Source: Bacteroidetes bacterium UBA4009
GTDB lineage: Bacteria; Bacteroidota; Bacteroidia; NS11-12g; UBA9320
Length of the DNA: 13,499 bases
Direction of reading: 5' to 3'
Assembly: GCA_002384205.1 (NCBI GenBank)
Contig: DGBH01000096.1
Span: forward strand, 15,332 to 28,830
The stretch's first letter is position 1. Every line of letters starts with the position of its first letter. Shown here one piece after another: positions 1-6,167 of the stretch. Below the pieces are notes generated by a model. The model had not been told where the DNA came from and did not search any database. It was given only the letters and a program-made list of their open reading frames with translations. The position numbers and the translations under genes were made by a program.

Positions 1-669
1 TTATGTGTTGGAGTAAACAGTGATGATTGGTTGACTCGTAAAAAAGGTCAGCCCTTCATGTCTTTTGAAGAACGTATAAATATAGTTAATAATATCAAAT
101 GTGTTGGTCATACTTTTGGATTTGATGATAGTGATGATTCTGCTTGTGACGCTATAAAATATATCAAAAACTACTTCCCTAAAACAGCTGAGATAGTATT
201 TGCTAATGGCGGTGACAGAACAAGATATAATATTCCAGAAATGGTATTTGATGATGTTCAATTTGTGTTTGGTGTCGGTGGCCACGACAAAAAGAACAGT
301 TCATCTTGGATTCTAAAGAACTGGGATAAGCCTAAAACACAAAGACTCTGGGGCACATATAGAGATCTAGACCAGAACGGCCATTGGAAAGTAAAAGAAC
401 TATCTATTGATGTTGGAAAATCTTTAAGCGATCAAAGACACTTTATTAGATCTGAACATTGGCATATCGTTGATGGTAAACTTAAGATGGAATTACAGTT
501 TACAAACGATTACAGTACTTCTAAGACATATGAAACTGGTGATAGTATTGACATACCGAAGCTTTGTTGGCACAAAGCAACTAACGTTGGCAGCACTCCT
601 GTTAAAGTAATAGAAGTTTGGATGGGTGATACATTGTCTGAAGATGATATAGAAAGAAGAAACAATTAA
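1..669 (+). CDS. Nucleotidyltransferase-cupin fusion protein (5' partial)
   Basis: The reading frame is open to the left edge, so the N-terminus, including the HxGH nucleotide-binding motif expected in this family, is missing; 222 residues are visible. Residues 1-80 look like the second half of a cytidylyl/adenylyltransferase fold (glycerol-3-phosphate cytidylyltransferase or HldE-like): VGVNSDDWLTRKKGQPFM, then an EER helix and the segment VFANGGDRT, which corresponds to the KGGD-type loop of HldE. Residues about 110-215 look like a cupin of the type II mannose-6-phosphate isomerase kind: RLWGTYRDL, KVKELSIDVGKSLSDQRHF, RSEHWHIVDG, and a late CWHKATN. Likely metal ligands are Q145, H147, E152 or H153, and H191. 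The expected role is sugar-nucleotide or polyol metabolism, perhaps glycan modification; the exact substrate is not readable. It is not a virion gene by sequence, although it directly precedes the structural block. An internal TTG at 31 is not a credible start because the homologous pattern continues upstream of it. Confidence 0.8.
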   Translation, partial: LCVGVNSDDWLTRKKGQPFMSFEERINIVNNIKCVGHTFGFDDSDDSACDAIKYIKNYFPKTAEIVFANGGDRTRYNIPEMVFDDVQFVFGVGGHDKKNSSSWILKNWDKPKTQRLWGTYRDLDQNGHWKVKELSIDVGKSLSDQRHFIRSEHWHIVDGKLKMELQFTNDYSTSKTYETGDSIDIPKLCWHKATNVGSTPVKVIEVWMGDTLSEDDIERRNN

Positions 670-684
670 TTAACTTCTTATTAT

Positions 685-708
685 TATAAAGGACATAATC
701 CTATTATA
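685..708 (+). terminator. Weak hairpin after the nucleotidyltransferase-cupin gene
   Basis: TATAAAGGA (685-693) can pair with TCCTATTATA (699-708) around a 5-base loop, giving nine base pairs with one bulged A at 703. It lies 15 bases after the stop codon. No U-tract follows directly; the nearest T-run is at 734-740. It could be a weak terminator or an mRNA 3' stabilising hairpin separating this gene from the late block, but the stem is AT-rich and may be chance. Confidence 0.25.
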
Positions 709-739
709 CACTGTTTTGAAAGGTTGTCAACTGTTTTTT

Positions 740-747
740 TATAAATA
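740..747 (+). promoter_or_regulatory. T4-type late promoter TATAAATA
   Basis: This is a perfect match to the T4 late promoter element (TATAAATA, read by the gp55 sigma factor). It lies in the only long spacer of the left half, 32 bases before the ATG at 780. It would start late transcription of the three small beta-rich genes and probably the gp13-gp17 block. Confidence 0.75.
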
Positions 748-779
748 TCAATAAATTAATACAAACAAAGGAGACAATG

Positions 780-1187
780 ATGGCTTTTCAGTTATCGGTG
801 ACCGCAAGAAACGCGACATTAACCGCGTTAGAAACAGAAATTGGTATTAACCCGATTTTGACCATATCAACAGGATCTGTACCAGCAGACGCTGCAACCG
901 CCAATACTGGTGTAGTTGTAGCAACAATGGTTCTTCCTTCAGATTGGCTAGGAGCACCTTTTGGTGGATCTATTGCTTTATCAGGAACCTGGCAAGACTT
1001 ATCTGCAGACGCAGGCGGCACAGCTGGCTATTTTAGAGTGCACAACAATGCTGGTACTGTTTGCCACATGCAGGGTACTGTTACAGCTACTGGTGCCGGA
1101 GGCGACATGCAATTAGATAATACTAACATTGCAACAGGTCAGCAAATTAATATTACTACATTCACCATCACAGCTGGCGGCGCTTAA
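780..1187 (+). CDS. Small beta-rich putative virion protein, 135 aa
   Basis: Two adjacent ATGs occur at 777 and 780. The strong Shine-Dalgarno AAAGGAGA (767-774) leaves three bases before the first and six before the second, the same spacing as the sheath gene, so 780 (MAFQLSVTARNA) is preferred. The protein has no signal peptide or membrane segment and is rich in G, A, T, N and S. It has a conserved-looking middle (LPSDWLGAPFGGSIALSGTW) and an end made of alternating beta strands (GTVTATGAGGDMQLDN, INITTFTITAGG). Similar small proteins starting MAFQLS occur as uncharacterised phage proteins, from memory. A virion role, such as decoration or fibre-associated protein, is inferred from the late promoter, strong ribosome site and position before the neck genes; function is not known. 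Confidence 0.75.
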   Translation: MAFQLSVTARNATLTALETEIGINPILTISTGSVPADAATANTGVVVATMVLPSDWLGAPFGGSIALSGTWQDLSADAGGTAGYFRVHNNAGTVCHMQGTVTATGAGGDMQLDNTNIATGQQINITTFTITAGGA

Positions 1188-1209
1188 ATTTAACTTAAGG
1201 TAAAGCCTC

Positions 1210-1800
1210 ATGTCTGCAAATGGCGCGTTTTCTACAACACTAGATTTCGAATTTTTTGGCGGTGGTTACACACAGCTTTCAGGGGGAGTTTCAGGATTAA
1301 TTGAAACTTCCTTTGTTTCTTATGCGCAGATCCCAATTGCTGGTACTCTAAATAACTTTAATTTAGACTTTGAGTTAATAGGTTTTATTACTGCACCAAT
1401 AATTCAAGCTTCTGCTGAATTAAGTTTTGGTTTTACATCAAGTTCTACTATAGAATTTGGTGTTATACGCTACGCAACGGTAGAATACGGCGCACTTGTA
1501 ATACCGTTTACTCAATCTGCGCAAGGTTATAATCTTACTCACGCACATTTCAATCCTACTTTAGAATTTACACTTGATACAAATATATACGTATGGTCAG
1601 TAGGTGATAGTGTTGGATCATACGGCTTTAGTGTAGAAAGCGTTGGGGTAAATGTATCGACACGAACTTACTCTAAAGATGGTGCAAACTATGTTGTGTT
1701 TAACCAAATCGACTTTAATGACTTACATATCAACGATGAGTCTAATTCTATTAAGATAATAAGCAACGGAATGACACAAGCTGAAATTATTCAGAAATAG
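1210..1800 (+). CDS. Hypothetical beta-rich late protein, 196 aa
   Basis: I do not recognise this family. The ATG at 1210 follows TTAAGG (1195-1200) by nine bases and lies 22 bases after the preceding stop, so the gene is probably co-transcribed from the late promoter at 740. The protein is dominated by short aromatic and hydrophobic strands with a loose recurring pattern of acidic or aromatic plus F/L residues (LDFEFFGGG, NLDFELIGF, AELSFGFTSS, PTLEFTLDTN), suggesting stacked beta strands as in fibre or jelly-roll virion proteins. The C-terminal part (residues 150-196) is more polar, containing NYVVFNQIDFNDLHINDESN. There is no signal peptide or membrane helix. A structural role is likely from context, but this is inference. 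Confidence 0.7.
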   Translation: MSANGAFSTTLDFEFFGGGYTQLSGGVSGLIETSFVSYAQIPIAGTLNNFNLDFELIGFITAPIIQASAELSFGFTSSSTIEFGVIRYATVEYGALVIPFTQSAQGYNLTHAHFNPTLEFTLDTNIYVWSVGDSVGSYGFSVESVGVNVSTRTYSKDGANYVVFNQIDFNDLHINDESNSIKIISNGMTQAEIIQK

Positions 1801-1811
1801 TTTTTAGTTTT

Positions 1812-1819
1812 AATAAATA
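1812..1819 (+). promoter_or_regulatory. Late promoter variant AATAAATA
   Basis: The element fits NATAAATA, the form reported for late promoters of T4-like cyanophages, and sits 12 bases after the previous stop and 23 bases before the ATG at 1843. Seven of eight bases match the T4 form. Its place in a short spacer ahead of a good ribosome site (GGAGA, 1832-1836) supports function, but in AT-rich DNA chance matches are easy. Confidence 0.45.
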
Positions 1820-1842
1820 AAAGTAAACCTTGGAGAAAAATA

Positions 1843-2175
1843 ATGGCGGCTAGCTTTTACATAAAACAGAATGACACGGCACCGTCTATCGAGGCTGCTC
1901 TTAAGGATTCTAACGGTAGAGTCAAATCAATGGCAAACGCGTCTTTAGTAAAATTTCATATGAAAGACGAAGATGGTACTATCAAAATCAACGGCGGGAC
2001 TGGTACTATTGTTAATGCTACTAAAGGTACCGTAGCATATGAATGGCAAACTGGAGATACTTCCAGCGTTGGTACTCATACAGCAGAATTCCAAATAGAA
2101 TACGTCAATGGTCAGATTGAAACTTTTCCGAATACTGGTTATATCAAAGTAATCATTAAAGACGAACTGGCTTAA
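1843..2175 (+). CDS. BppU-like baseplate/virion Ig-like domain protein, 110 aa
   Basis: The protein reads like the N-terminal domain of phage baseplate upper proteins (BppU family): FYIKQNDTAPSIEAALKDSN at the start, then a strand pair with VKFHMKDEDG, then GTVAYEWQTGDT, THTAEFQIEYVNGQ and a terminal GYIKVIIKDELA. The family pattern is a substrate-like 'NDTAP' start, a 'Y-W-x-x-D-T' turn and an 'AEF' strand, all present. At 110 residues it is just this single domain, so it probably acts as a small structural or adaptor subunit on the virion. The start has a clear GGAGA ribosome site six bases upstream. The stop codon overlaps the Shine-Dalgarno of gp13, so the two are probably translated together. 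Confidence 0.7.
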   Translation: MAASFYIKQNDTAPSIEAALKDSNGRVKSMANASLVKFHMKDEDGTIKINGGTGTIVNATKGTVAYEWQTGDTSSVGTHTAEFQIEYVNGQIETFPNTGYIKVIIKDELA

Positions 2176-2185
2176 GGGGAAAAAC

Positions 2186-2929
2186 ATGGCACAACCACAG
2201 TCAAGAGAAGAGTTCATTCAGTATATTTTAAGGAAAATTGGTGCACCAGTTATCCAAATCAACGTTGCTGAAGAACAAATTGACGACCGAGTAGACGAAG
2301 CTGTTTCTTTCTGGAGAGATTACCATTATAATGGTAGCCAATTAGTTTATTTAAAGCACATAATTACAGAACAAGATAAAGTAAATGGTTGGATTCCATT
2401 ACCAGAAAAATTGCTAGGTATATCTAATATTTTTAATTTTGATACCTCAATCTCTATGGGCGGCGGTATTTTTAACGTCCAGTATCAATTTGTTCTAAAT
2501 AACGTACAAGACATGTCAAGCTATAGCATGGTCAATTATTATATGACTATGCAGCACATCGAGTTTATGCAAGAAATGCTTGTTGGTAAACCGATTATAC
2601 GTTATAACAAACACGTAAACAAAGTATTCATTGATAACGATAAAGAACGCTGGACTGTTGGTACGTATATCATCGTTGAAGCATACGACATTATTGATCC
2701 GGACGAATACTCAGATGTATGGGGCGACCGTTGGTTGCAGAATTACGCGTCAGTTCTTGTACGTGAACAGTGGGGTCTTAACCTAACTAAGTTTACAAAT
2801 ATGCAATTAGTTGGCGGTGTTTCTTTTAACGGCGAGCAAATACTAGCTGAAGCAAGAGCCGAAAGAGAAAAGATGGAAGAAGAAGCTATTAATAATTTGC
2901 AGCCACTAACATACAATTTTATTGGGTAA
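2186..2929 (+). CDS. gp13: Neck protein gp13
   Basis: This is the T4 gp13 neck (head completion) protein family, in the form found in marine T4-like phages. Signatures include an N-terminal helical pair with YILRKIGAPVIQINV and QIDDRVDEAVSFWRDY, then YLKHIITEQDKVNGWIPLP, a central PIIRYNKHVNKVFIDND and a C-terminal VWGDRWLQNYASVLVREQWG. The length of 247 residues is close to that of marine homologues. gp13 forms a ring with gp14 that seals the DNA-filled head and provides the docking site for the tail. AAGGGGA (2174-2180) overlaps the previous stop and sits five bases before the ATG. The gene is followed by gp14 after only three bases, so translation of the neck pair is coupled. Confidence 0.9.
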   Translation: MAQPQSREEFIQYILRKIGAPVIQINVAEEQIDDRVDEAVSFWRDYHYNGSQLVYLKHIITEQDKVNGWIPLPEKLLGISNIFNFDTSISMGGGIFNVQYQFVLNNVQDMSSYSMVNYYMTMQHIEFMQEMLVGKPIIRYNKHVNKVFIDNDKERWTVGTYIIVEAYDIIDPDEYSDVWGDRWLQNYASVLVREQWGLNLTKFTNMQLVGGVSFNGEQILAEARAEREKMEEEAINNLQPLTYNFIG

Positions 2930-2932
2930 ATC

Positions 2933-3616
2933 ATGGCAACCAATGTATACTTTAGCAATTACGACAACTTTAATGAGCAGAATTTAATTGATGATCTCGT
3001 AATTGAATCTATTCAGATCTTCGGCCTCGATGTAACCTACATAAGCGGGTTGTTCAATAACATCGATAGTATCTTTAACGAAGATGATACACCTCTTTAC
3101 GATGAGATGTATTCTTTTGAAGTATATGTTAAGAACGTTGATGGCTTTGAAGGTGAAGGCGACTTCCTATCTAAGTTCGGCTTACAGATCAGAGATCAAG
3201 TTACGTTTACTGTTGCGATTAGAACATTCGAAAGATTTGTTACAAGAGTTAACCAAACTAAAGTTCGCCCTAGAGAAAACGATATTATCTGGCTTCCTTT
3301 AAACCAGAAAATGTACAGAGTAACATACGTAGAACATGAAAGTGTTTTCTATCAGTCTGGCTCTCTACAAGTATACGATATCAAATGCGAATTAATGGAA
3401 TATTCAAACGAAAGATTCGATACAGGCCGCTACGATATAGATCATTATTTCGATGATATTAATTCTACTAGTACCTTTGTGACTACGCTTGAAGATGTGG
3501 CAAACAACGATGTAATGGCACAAAACCTTGAGTTCGAACAGTTAGCAGACGACATTTTAGACTTTAGCGAGTTCGATCCGTTCAGCGAAAACATTACTAT
3601 TCAGGATAACAACTAA
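2933..3616 (+). CDS. gp14: Neck protein gp14
   Basis: This matches the T4 gp14 neck protein family. It has LIDDLVIESIQIFGLDVTYI near the start, the acidic SIFNEDDTPLYDEMYSFEVY, then the diagnostic VDGFEGEGDFLSKFGLQIRD and a beta region with VRPRENDIIWLPLNQKMYRV and VFYQSGSLQVYDIKCELMEY. The 227 residues end in an acidic tail (DDILDFSEFDPFSENITIQD). gp14 works with gp13 at the head-tail interface. The ribosome site is poor (only GGGT three bases before the ATG), so translation probably depends on ribosomes finishing gp13. The stop overlaps the gp15 start by one base (TAATG at 3614-3618). Confidence 0.9.
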   Translation: MATNVYFSNYDNFNEQNLIDDLVIESIQIFGLDVTYISGLFNNIDSIFNEDDTPLYDEMYSFEVYVKNVDGFEGEGDFLSKFGLQIRDQVTFTVAIRTFERFVTRVNQTKVRPRENDIIWLPLNQKMYRVTYVEHESVFYQSGSLQVYDIKCELMEYSNERFDTGRYDIDHYFDDINSTSTFVTTLEDVANNDVMAQNLEFEQLADDILDFSEFDPFSENITIQDNN

Positions 3617-5709
3617 TGGCAATTGCTAATTATTTCTATAACGAAACGACTAGAAGATATGTCGCGTTATTTGGCACTATTTTCAATCAACTCAAAATTG
3701 AAAGAAAAGATAATGCCGGTGTGTTAATACAGTCTATGATTGTACCGTTGTCCTATGCGCCATTCCAAAAAGTTCTTTCAAGATTAAATGAAGATCCTGA
3801 CCTTATTAATAGCAGAAGACCTGCTATGACTTTGCCGCGCATGTCTTTTGAAATTACAAGCTTGTCGTATGATCCAGTGCGCAAAATTGCGTCAACACAA
3901 AAGATGCGCAAAGCATCAAAAGCAGAGTCAAACTCTTCTCGTAATTTTGTTTACGCTTCTGTGCCATACAATTTAGAATTCTCTTTGTATATTATGACAA
4001 AGTATTCAGAAGATGCAACAAAACTTATGGAACAAATCATTCCGTTCTTTACACCCGATTGGACTGTTACTGCTAAAATGGTGCCAGACTTAGATCCTAT
4101 TGATATTCCTATTATTTTAAATAGTGTTACTACAGAAGATCTTTACGAAGGTGATTACGAGACACGACAAACTATTCTGTACACTCTTACTTTTACTTTA
4201 AAAGGTTGGTACTTCGGTCCTGAGAAAACAAAGAAAGTTATCAAGTTCATTGATGTCGATATGTCTACCACCACTGCTTCTAATGCAACTCCAGAAGAAA
4301 GAGTTATAATTAAGCCAGGTCTTGATGGAAATGGCAATCCGCTTTACGAAGACGGCATAACTGTTACGGCAACATCTTCTCTCTCAAACGGAGCTGTATC
4401 TGGAATTACTATTGTAAATGATGGTGAAAACTACGATCCAAACAATAGCATCCCAGTTACTGTTGCTGCACCAAGTTCTTTAAACGCACAAATTACTCCC
4501 GTTATCACTAACACTTCTATAACTTCATTCAGTATTCCCGAAGCAGGTGGATACTATTCTGCTTCTCCTGCCATAGTAATTAGTGCTCCAGACTCTCCTG
4601 TAACCACCGCCAGTGGCACTGCAGTGCTCTCTGGCGACACCGTTGGATCTATTGGTATTACTAACAGCGGTACATATTATAACTCAGCCACCGTCTCTAT
4701 ATCCGAGGCACCTGTAAAATCACAATATATTAAGTTTGGTGACGACGCGCTCTATCATGCAAACCATACTGATGTAATTCTCGACCATGTAACAACATAT
4801 AATTTAGTCACTGCTGGTACTGGTTTTGCTATAGAATTTTGGATTTACCCTGAAGAGTTCCACGCTAACGATTCTCATGTTCTAAATTTCGCCGGTACTA
4901 CTATGAGAATTGAAATAGAAGCTTCAGGAGAACTTGTATATCGGCCAGTTCTTAATAGTGCACCGACAAGATCTACTCCAGAAGTCTTAGTTTTAAACCA
5001 ATGGAATCATTGCCGCCTTGAACATTATGGTGCAACAGCAAGATGGTTAGTAAACGGTACTGCAGATGCTGGGGCTGCTGCACCGCAGGGTTTCTTAATT
5101 GGCGGTGGTACAAGTGTGTATATTGGCGAACGTTCTACGAATGAAAGAAGCTTTTTAGGAGCTTTAGATAACTTGACTATTAGCCAAATCTCTGGATTAA
5201 CTGCAGTTGGATCGTATGTAGTACCAACCACTGCCCAGACTGGTACATATTTTACATCTAATTTTGATAAAGATAATGCTACAGCACTTGTGACTGTGTC
5301 AGCCGGCGAAGTAACAGCAATTACTATGACAAATGGTGGTGCTAATTATGCCAACACGACACCGGAAATCACTTTTTCGGCGCCTACCGGTGTCGCTGCA
5401 GATTATCAAGCAACTGCTACGGCAGTTCTAACTGACGGTTCTGTATCTTCAATTAGTATAAATAACAATGGTAAGTTCTATATTTCAGCGAGTGCTACTA
5501 TAGATACAGTTGTTGCTAACACTGCAACAGCTACTATCTCTATCGGTGTTGATGGCCAAGCTACGGGTATTACAGTAACCAATGCTGGCTCTGGCTATAG
5601 ATCTCCACCGCTAGTTACTGTTGGTGACCCAGCAGCCATATCAGTAGCTTACCAACAAATTGAGTTCGATGATGACTGGGGTATTATTACAATATTTGAG
5701 GATGTATAA
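3616..5709 (+). CDS. gp15: Tail sheath stabiliser gp15 with large inserted LamG/repeat region
   Basis: Residues 1 to about 215 are a normal gp15 (tail sheath stabiliser and completion protein, which caps the contractile tail and joins it to the neck): NYFYNETTRRYVALFGTIFN at the start, PLSYAPFQKVLSRLNEDPDL, PRMSFEITSLSYDPVRK, YNLEFSLYIMTKYSEDATKL, IIPFFTPDWTVT and LTFTLKGWYFGP. The last 22 residues (QIEFDDDWGIITIFEDV) look like the usual gp15 C-terminus. Between them lie about 430 extra residues: three beta repeats (about 257-367), a LamG/concanavalin-like domain (about 369-525), and three more repeats (about 560-675). T4 gp15 is about 270 residues, so 697 is far larger than the family norm. 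One frame runs through without a stop, so this is a genuine enlarged protein and not a frameshift join. The start codon overlaps the gp14 stop; AGGA lies nine bases upstream. Confidence 0.88.
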   Translation: MAIANYFYNETTRRYVALFGTIFNQLKIERKDNAGVLIQSMIVPLSYAPFQKVLSRLNEDPDLINSRRPAMTLPRMSFEITSLSYDPVRKIASTQKMRKASKAESNSSRNFVYASVPYNLEFSLYIMTKYSEDATKLMEQIIPFFTPDWTVTAKMVPDLDPIDIPIILNSVTTEDLYEGDYETRQTILYTLTFTLKGWYFGPEKTKKVIKFIDVDMSTTTASNATPEERVIIKPGLDGNGNPLYEDGITVTATSSLSNGAVSGITIVNDGENYDPNNSIPVTVAAPSSLNAQITPVITNTSITSFSIPEAGGYYSASPAIVISAPDSPVTTASGTAVLSGDTVGSIGITNSGTYYNSATVSISEAPVKSQYIKFGDDALYHANHTDVILDHVTTYNLVTAGTGFAIEFWIYPEEFHANDSHVLNFAGTTMRIEIEASGELVYRPVLNSAPTRSTPEVLVLNQWNHCRLEHYGATARWLVNGTADAGAAAPQGFLIGGGTSVYIGERSTNERSFLGALDNLTISQISGLTAVGSYVVPTTAQTGTYFTSNFDKDNATALVTVSAGEVTAITMTNGGANYANTTPEITFSAPTGVAADYQATATAVLTDGSVSSISINNNGKFYISASATIDTVVANTATATISIGVDGQATGITVTNAGSGYRSPPLVTVGDPAAISVAYQQIEFDDDWGIITIFEDV
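4384..4716 (+). repeat. Gly/Tyr beta repeats R1-R3 within gp15
   Basis: Three repeat units of about 25-30 residues follow the pattern V-x-S/G-I-x-I-x-N-x-G-x-x-Y-x-(3-6)-P/A-x-V-x-I-x-A-P. They are R1 (GAVSGITIVNDGENYDP, then VTVAAP; residues 259-286), R2 (TSFSIPEAGGYYSASPAIVI; 303-325) and R3 (VGSIGITNSGTYYNSATVSI; 343-362). This glycine-tyrosine repeat is common in tail and fibre proteins of T4-like phages. Similarity is at protein level; the DNA units have diverged, so they are not recent duplications. Confidence 0.75.
4720..5190 (+). other. LamG/concanavalin-like domain embedded in gp15
   Basis: Residues about 369-525 of gp15 carry the hallmarks of a LamG-type jelly roll (Laminin_G_3-like). 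These are QYIKFGDDALYHANHT at the start, then TGFAIEFWIYPEEFHANDSH, a strand-rich middle with LNFAGTTMRIEIEASGELVY, NQWNHCRLEHYGATARWLVN, GGTSVYIGERST and a closing FLGALDNLTISQ. The 'F-x-I-E-F-W-I-Y-P', 'W-x-H-x-x' and 'G-x-L-D-x-L-x-I' positions are the usual family landmarks. Such domains bind glycans or proteins, so a role in surface adhesion or virion decoration is possible. No ligand can be inferred from the sequence. Confidence 0.75.
5290..5637 (+). repeat. Gly/Tyr beta repeats R4-R6 within gp15
   Basis: Three further units of the same repeat follow the LamG domain: R4 (VTAITMTNGGANYANTTPEI; residues 566-585), R5 (VSSISINNNGKFYISASATI; 610-629) and R6 (ATGITVTNAGSGYRSPPLVT; 649-668). 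With R1-R3 they bracket the LamG domain symmetrically, three on each side. Unit R5 has F-Y in place of G-Y; R6 is closest to the consensus found in other phage tail proteins (GSGY-x-x-P-P-x-V). Confidence 0.75.
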
Positions 5710-6167
5710 TGAGCGACGAAAAGATTTCTTCTGCACTAGGCATTAGACAAATGTCTGACATAGATGAAGCCGAAATGCATCTGCCAGCTCAGGTTGCTCC
5801 TCCATCCGATAATCCTGTTGCAATAGTTTCAGCTGACGACGGAGAAAACTTGCGTGATATTGAATCGGTACGTAAGAATATCGAAAGTATTATGGAAACC
5901 GGAAGATCAGCAATGGAAGAGATGCTTGAGATCGCGAAACAATCTGAGCAACCTAGAGCATTTGAGGTCGTTTCTACTCTTATGAAAACACTGCTTGATG
6001 CTAACAAAGATTTTGCAGATATATCTTCTAAAAAGAAATACGCTTTAGAAGAAATAAACGGCCCGAAAGAAGCAGCACAGACAAATGTTACAAACAATAA
6101 TTTAATCGTCTCCACAGCAGACTTACTTAAAATGCTAAAAGATAATAGTGGAACTAAAGATGGGTGA
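5709..6167 (+). CDS. gp16: Small terminase subunit gp16
   Basis: This is the T4 gp16 DNA-packaging small subunit family. Signatures are the central helix-rich oligomerisation region (residues about 50-115: RDIESVRKNIESIMETGRSA, MEEMLEIAKQSEQPRAFEVV, STLMKTLLDANKDFADISSK) and the C-terminal VTNNNLIVSTADLLKMLKD, a strong family landmark. The size of 152 residues is near that of T4 gp16 (164). gp16 forms a ring that recognises concatemeric DNA and regulates the ATPase and nuclease of gp17. The ATG overlaps the gp15 stop by one base (TAATG) and GAGGA (5698-5702) sits six bases upstream. The acidic, proline-rich first 45 residues look flexible. Confidence 0.92.
   Translation: MSDEKISSALGIRQMSDIDEAEMHLPAQVAPPSDNPVAIVSADDGENLRDIESVRKNIESIMETGRSAMEEMLEIAKQSEQPRAFEVVSTLMKTLLDANKDFADISSKKKYALEEINGPKEAAQTNVTNNNLIVSTADLLKMLKDNSGTKDG

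Noticed and set aside
75..82. TATAAATA inside the nucleotidyltransferase-cupin gene
   Set aside because: It encodes part of a conserved-looking segment (R-I-N-I-V) and has no gene start or ribosome site shortly downstream; probably chance in AT-rich DNA.
5457..5464. TATAAATA inside gp15
   Set aside because: It encodes S-I-N within repeat R5 and lies about 245 bases before gp16, which already overlaps gp15 and has its own ribosome site. An internal promoter cannot be excluded but is not supported.
6148..6159. GTG start adding four residues to gp17
   Set aside because: The ATG at 6160 gives the usual terminase start and sits closer to an A/G-rich segment; the GTG has no better ribosome site.
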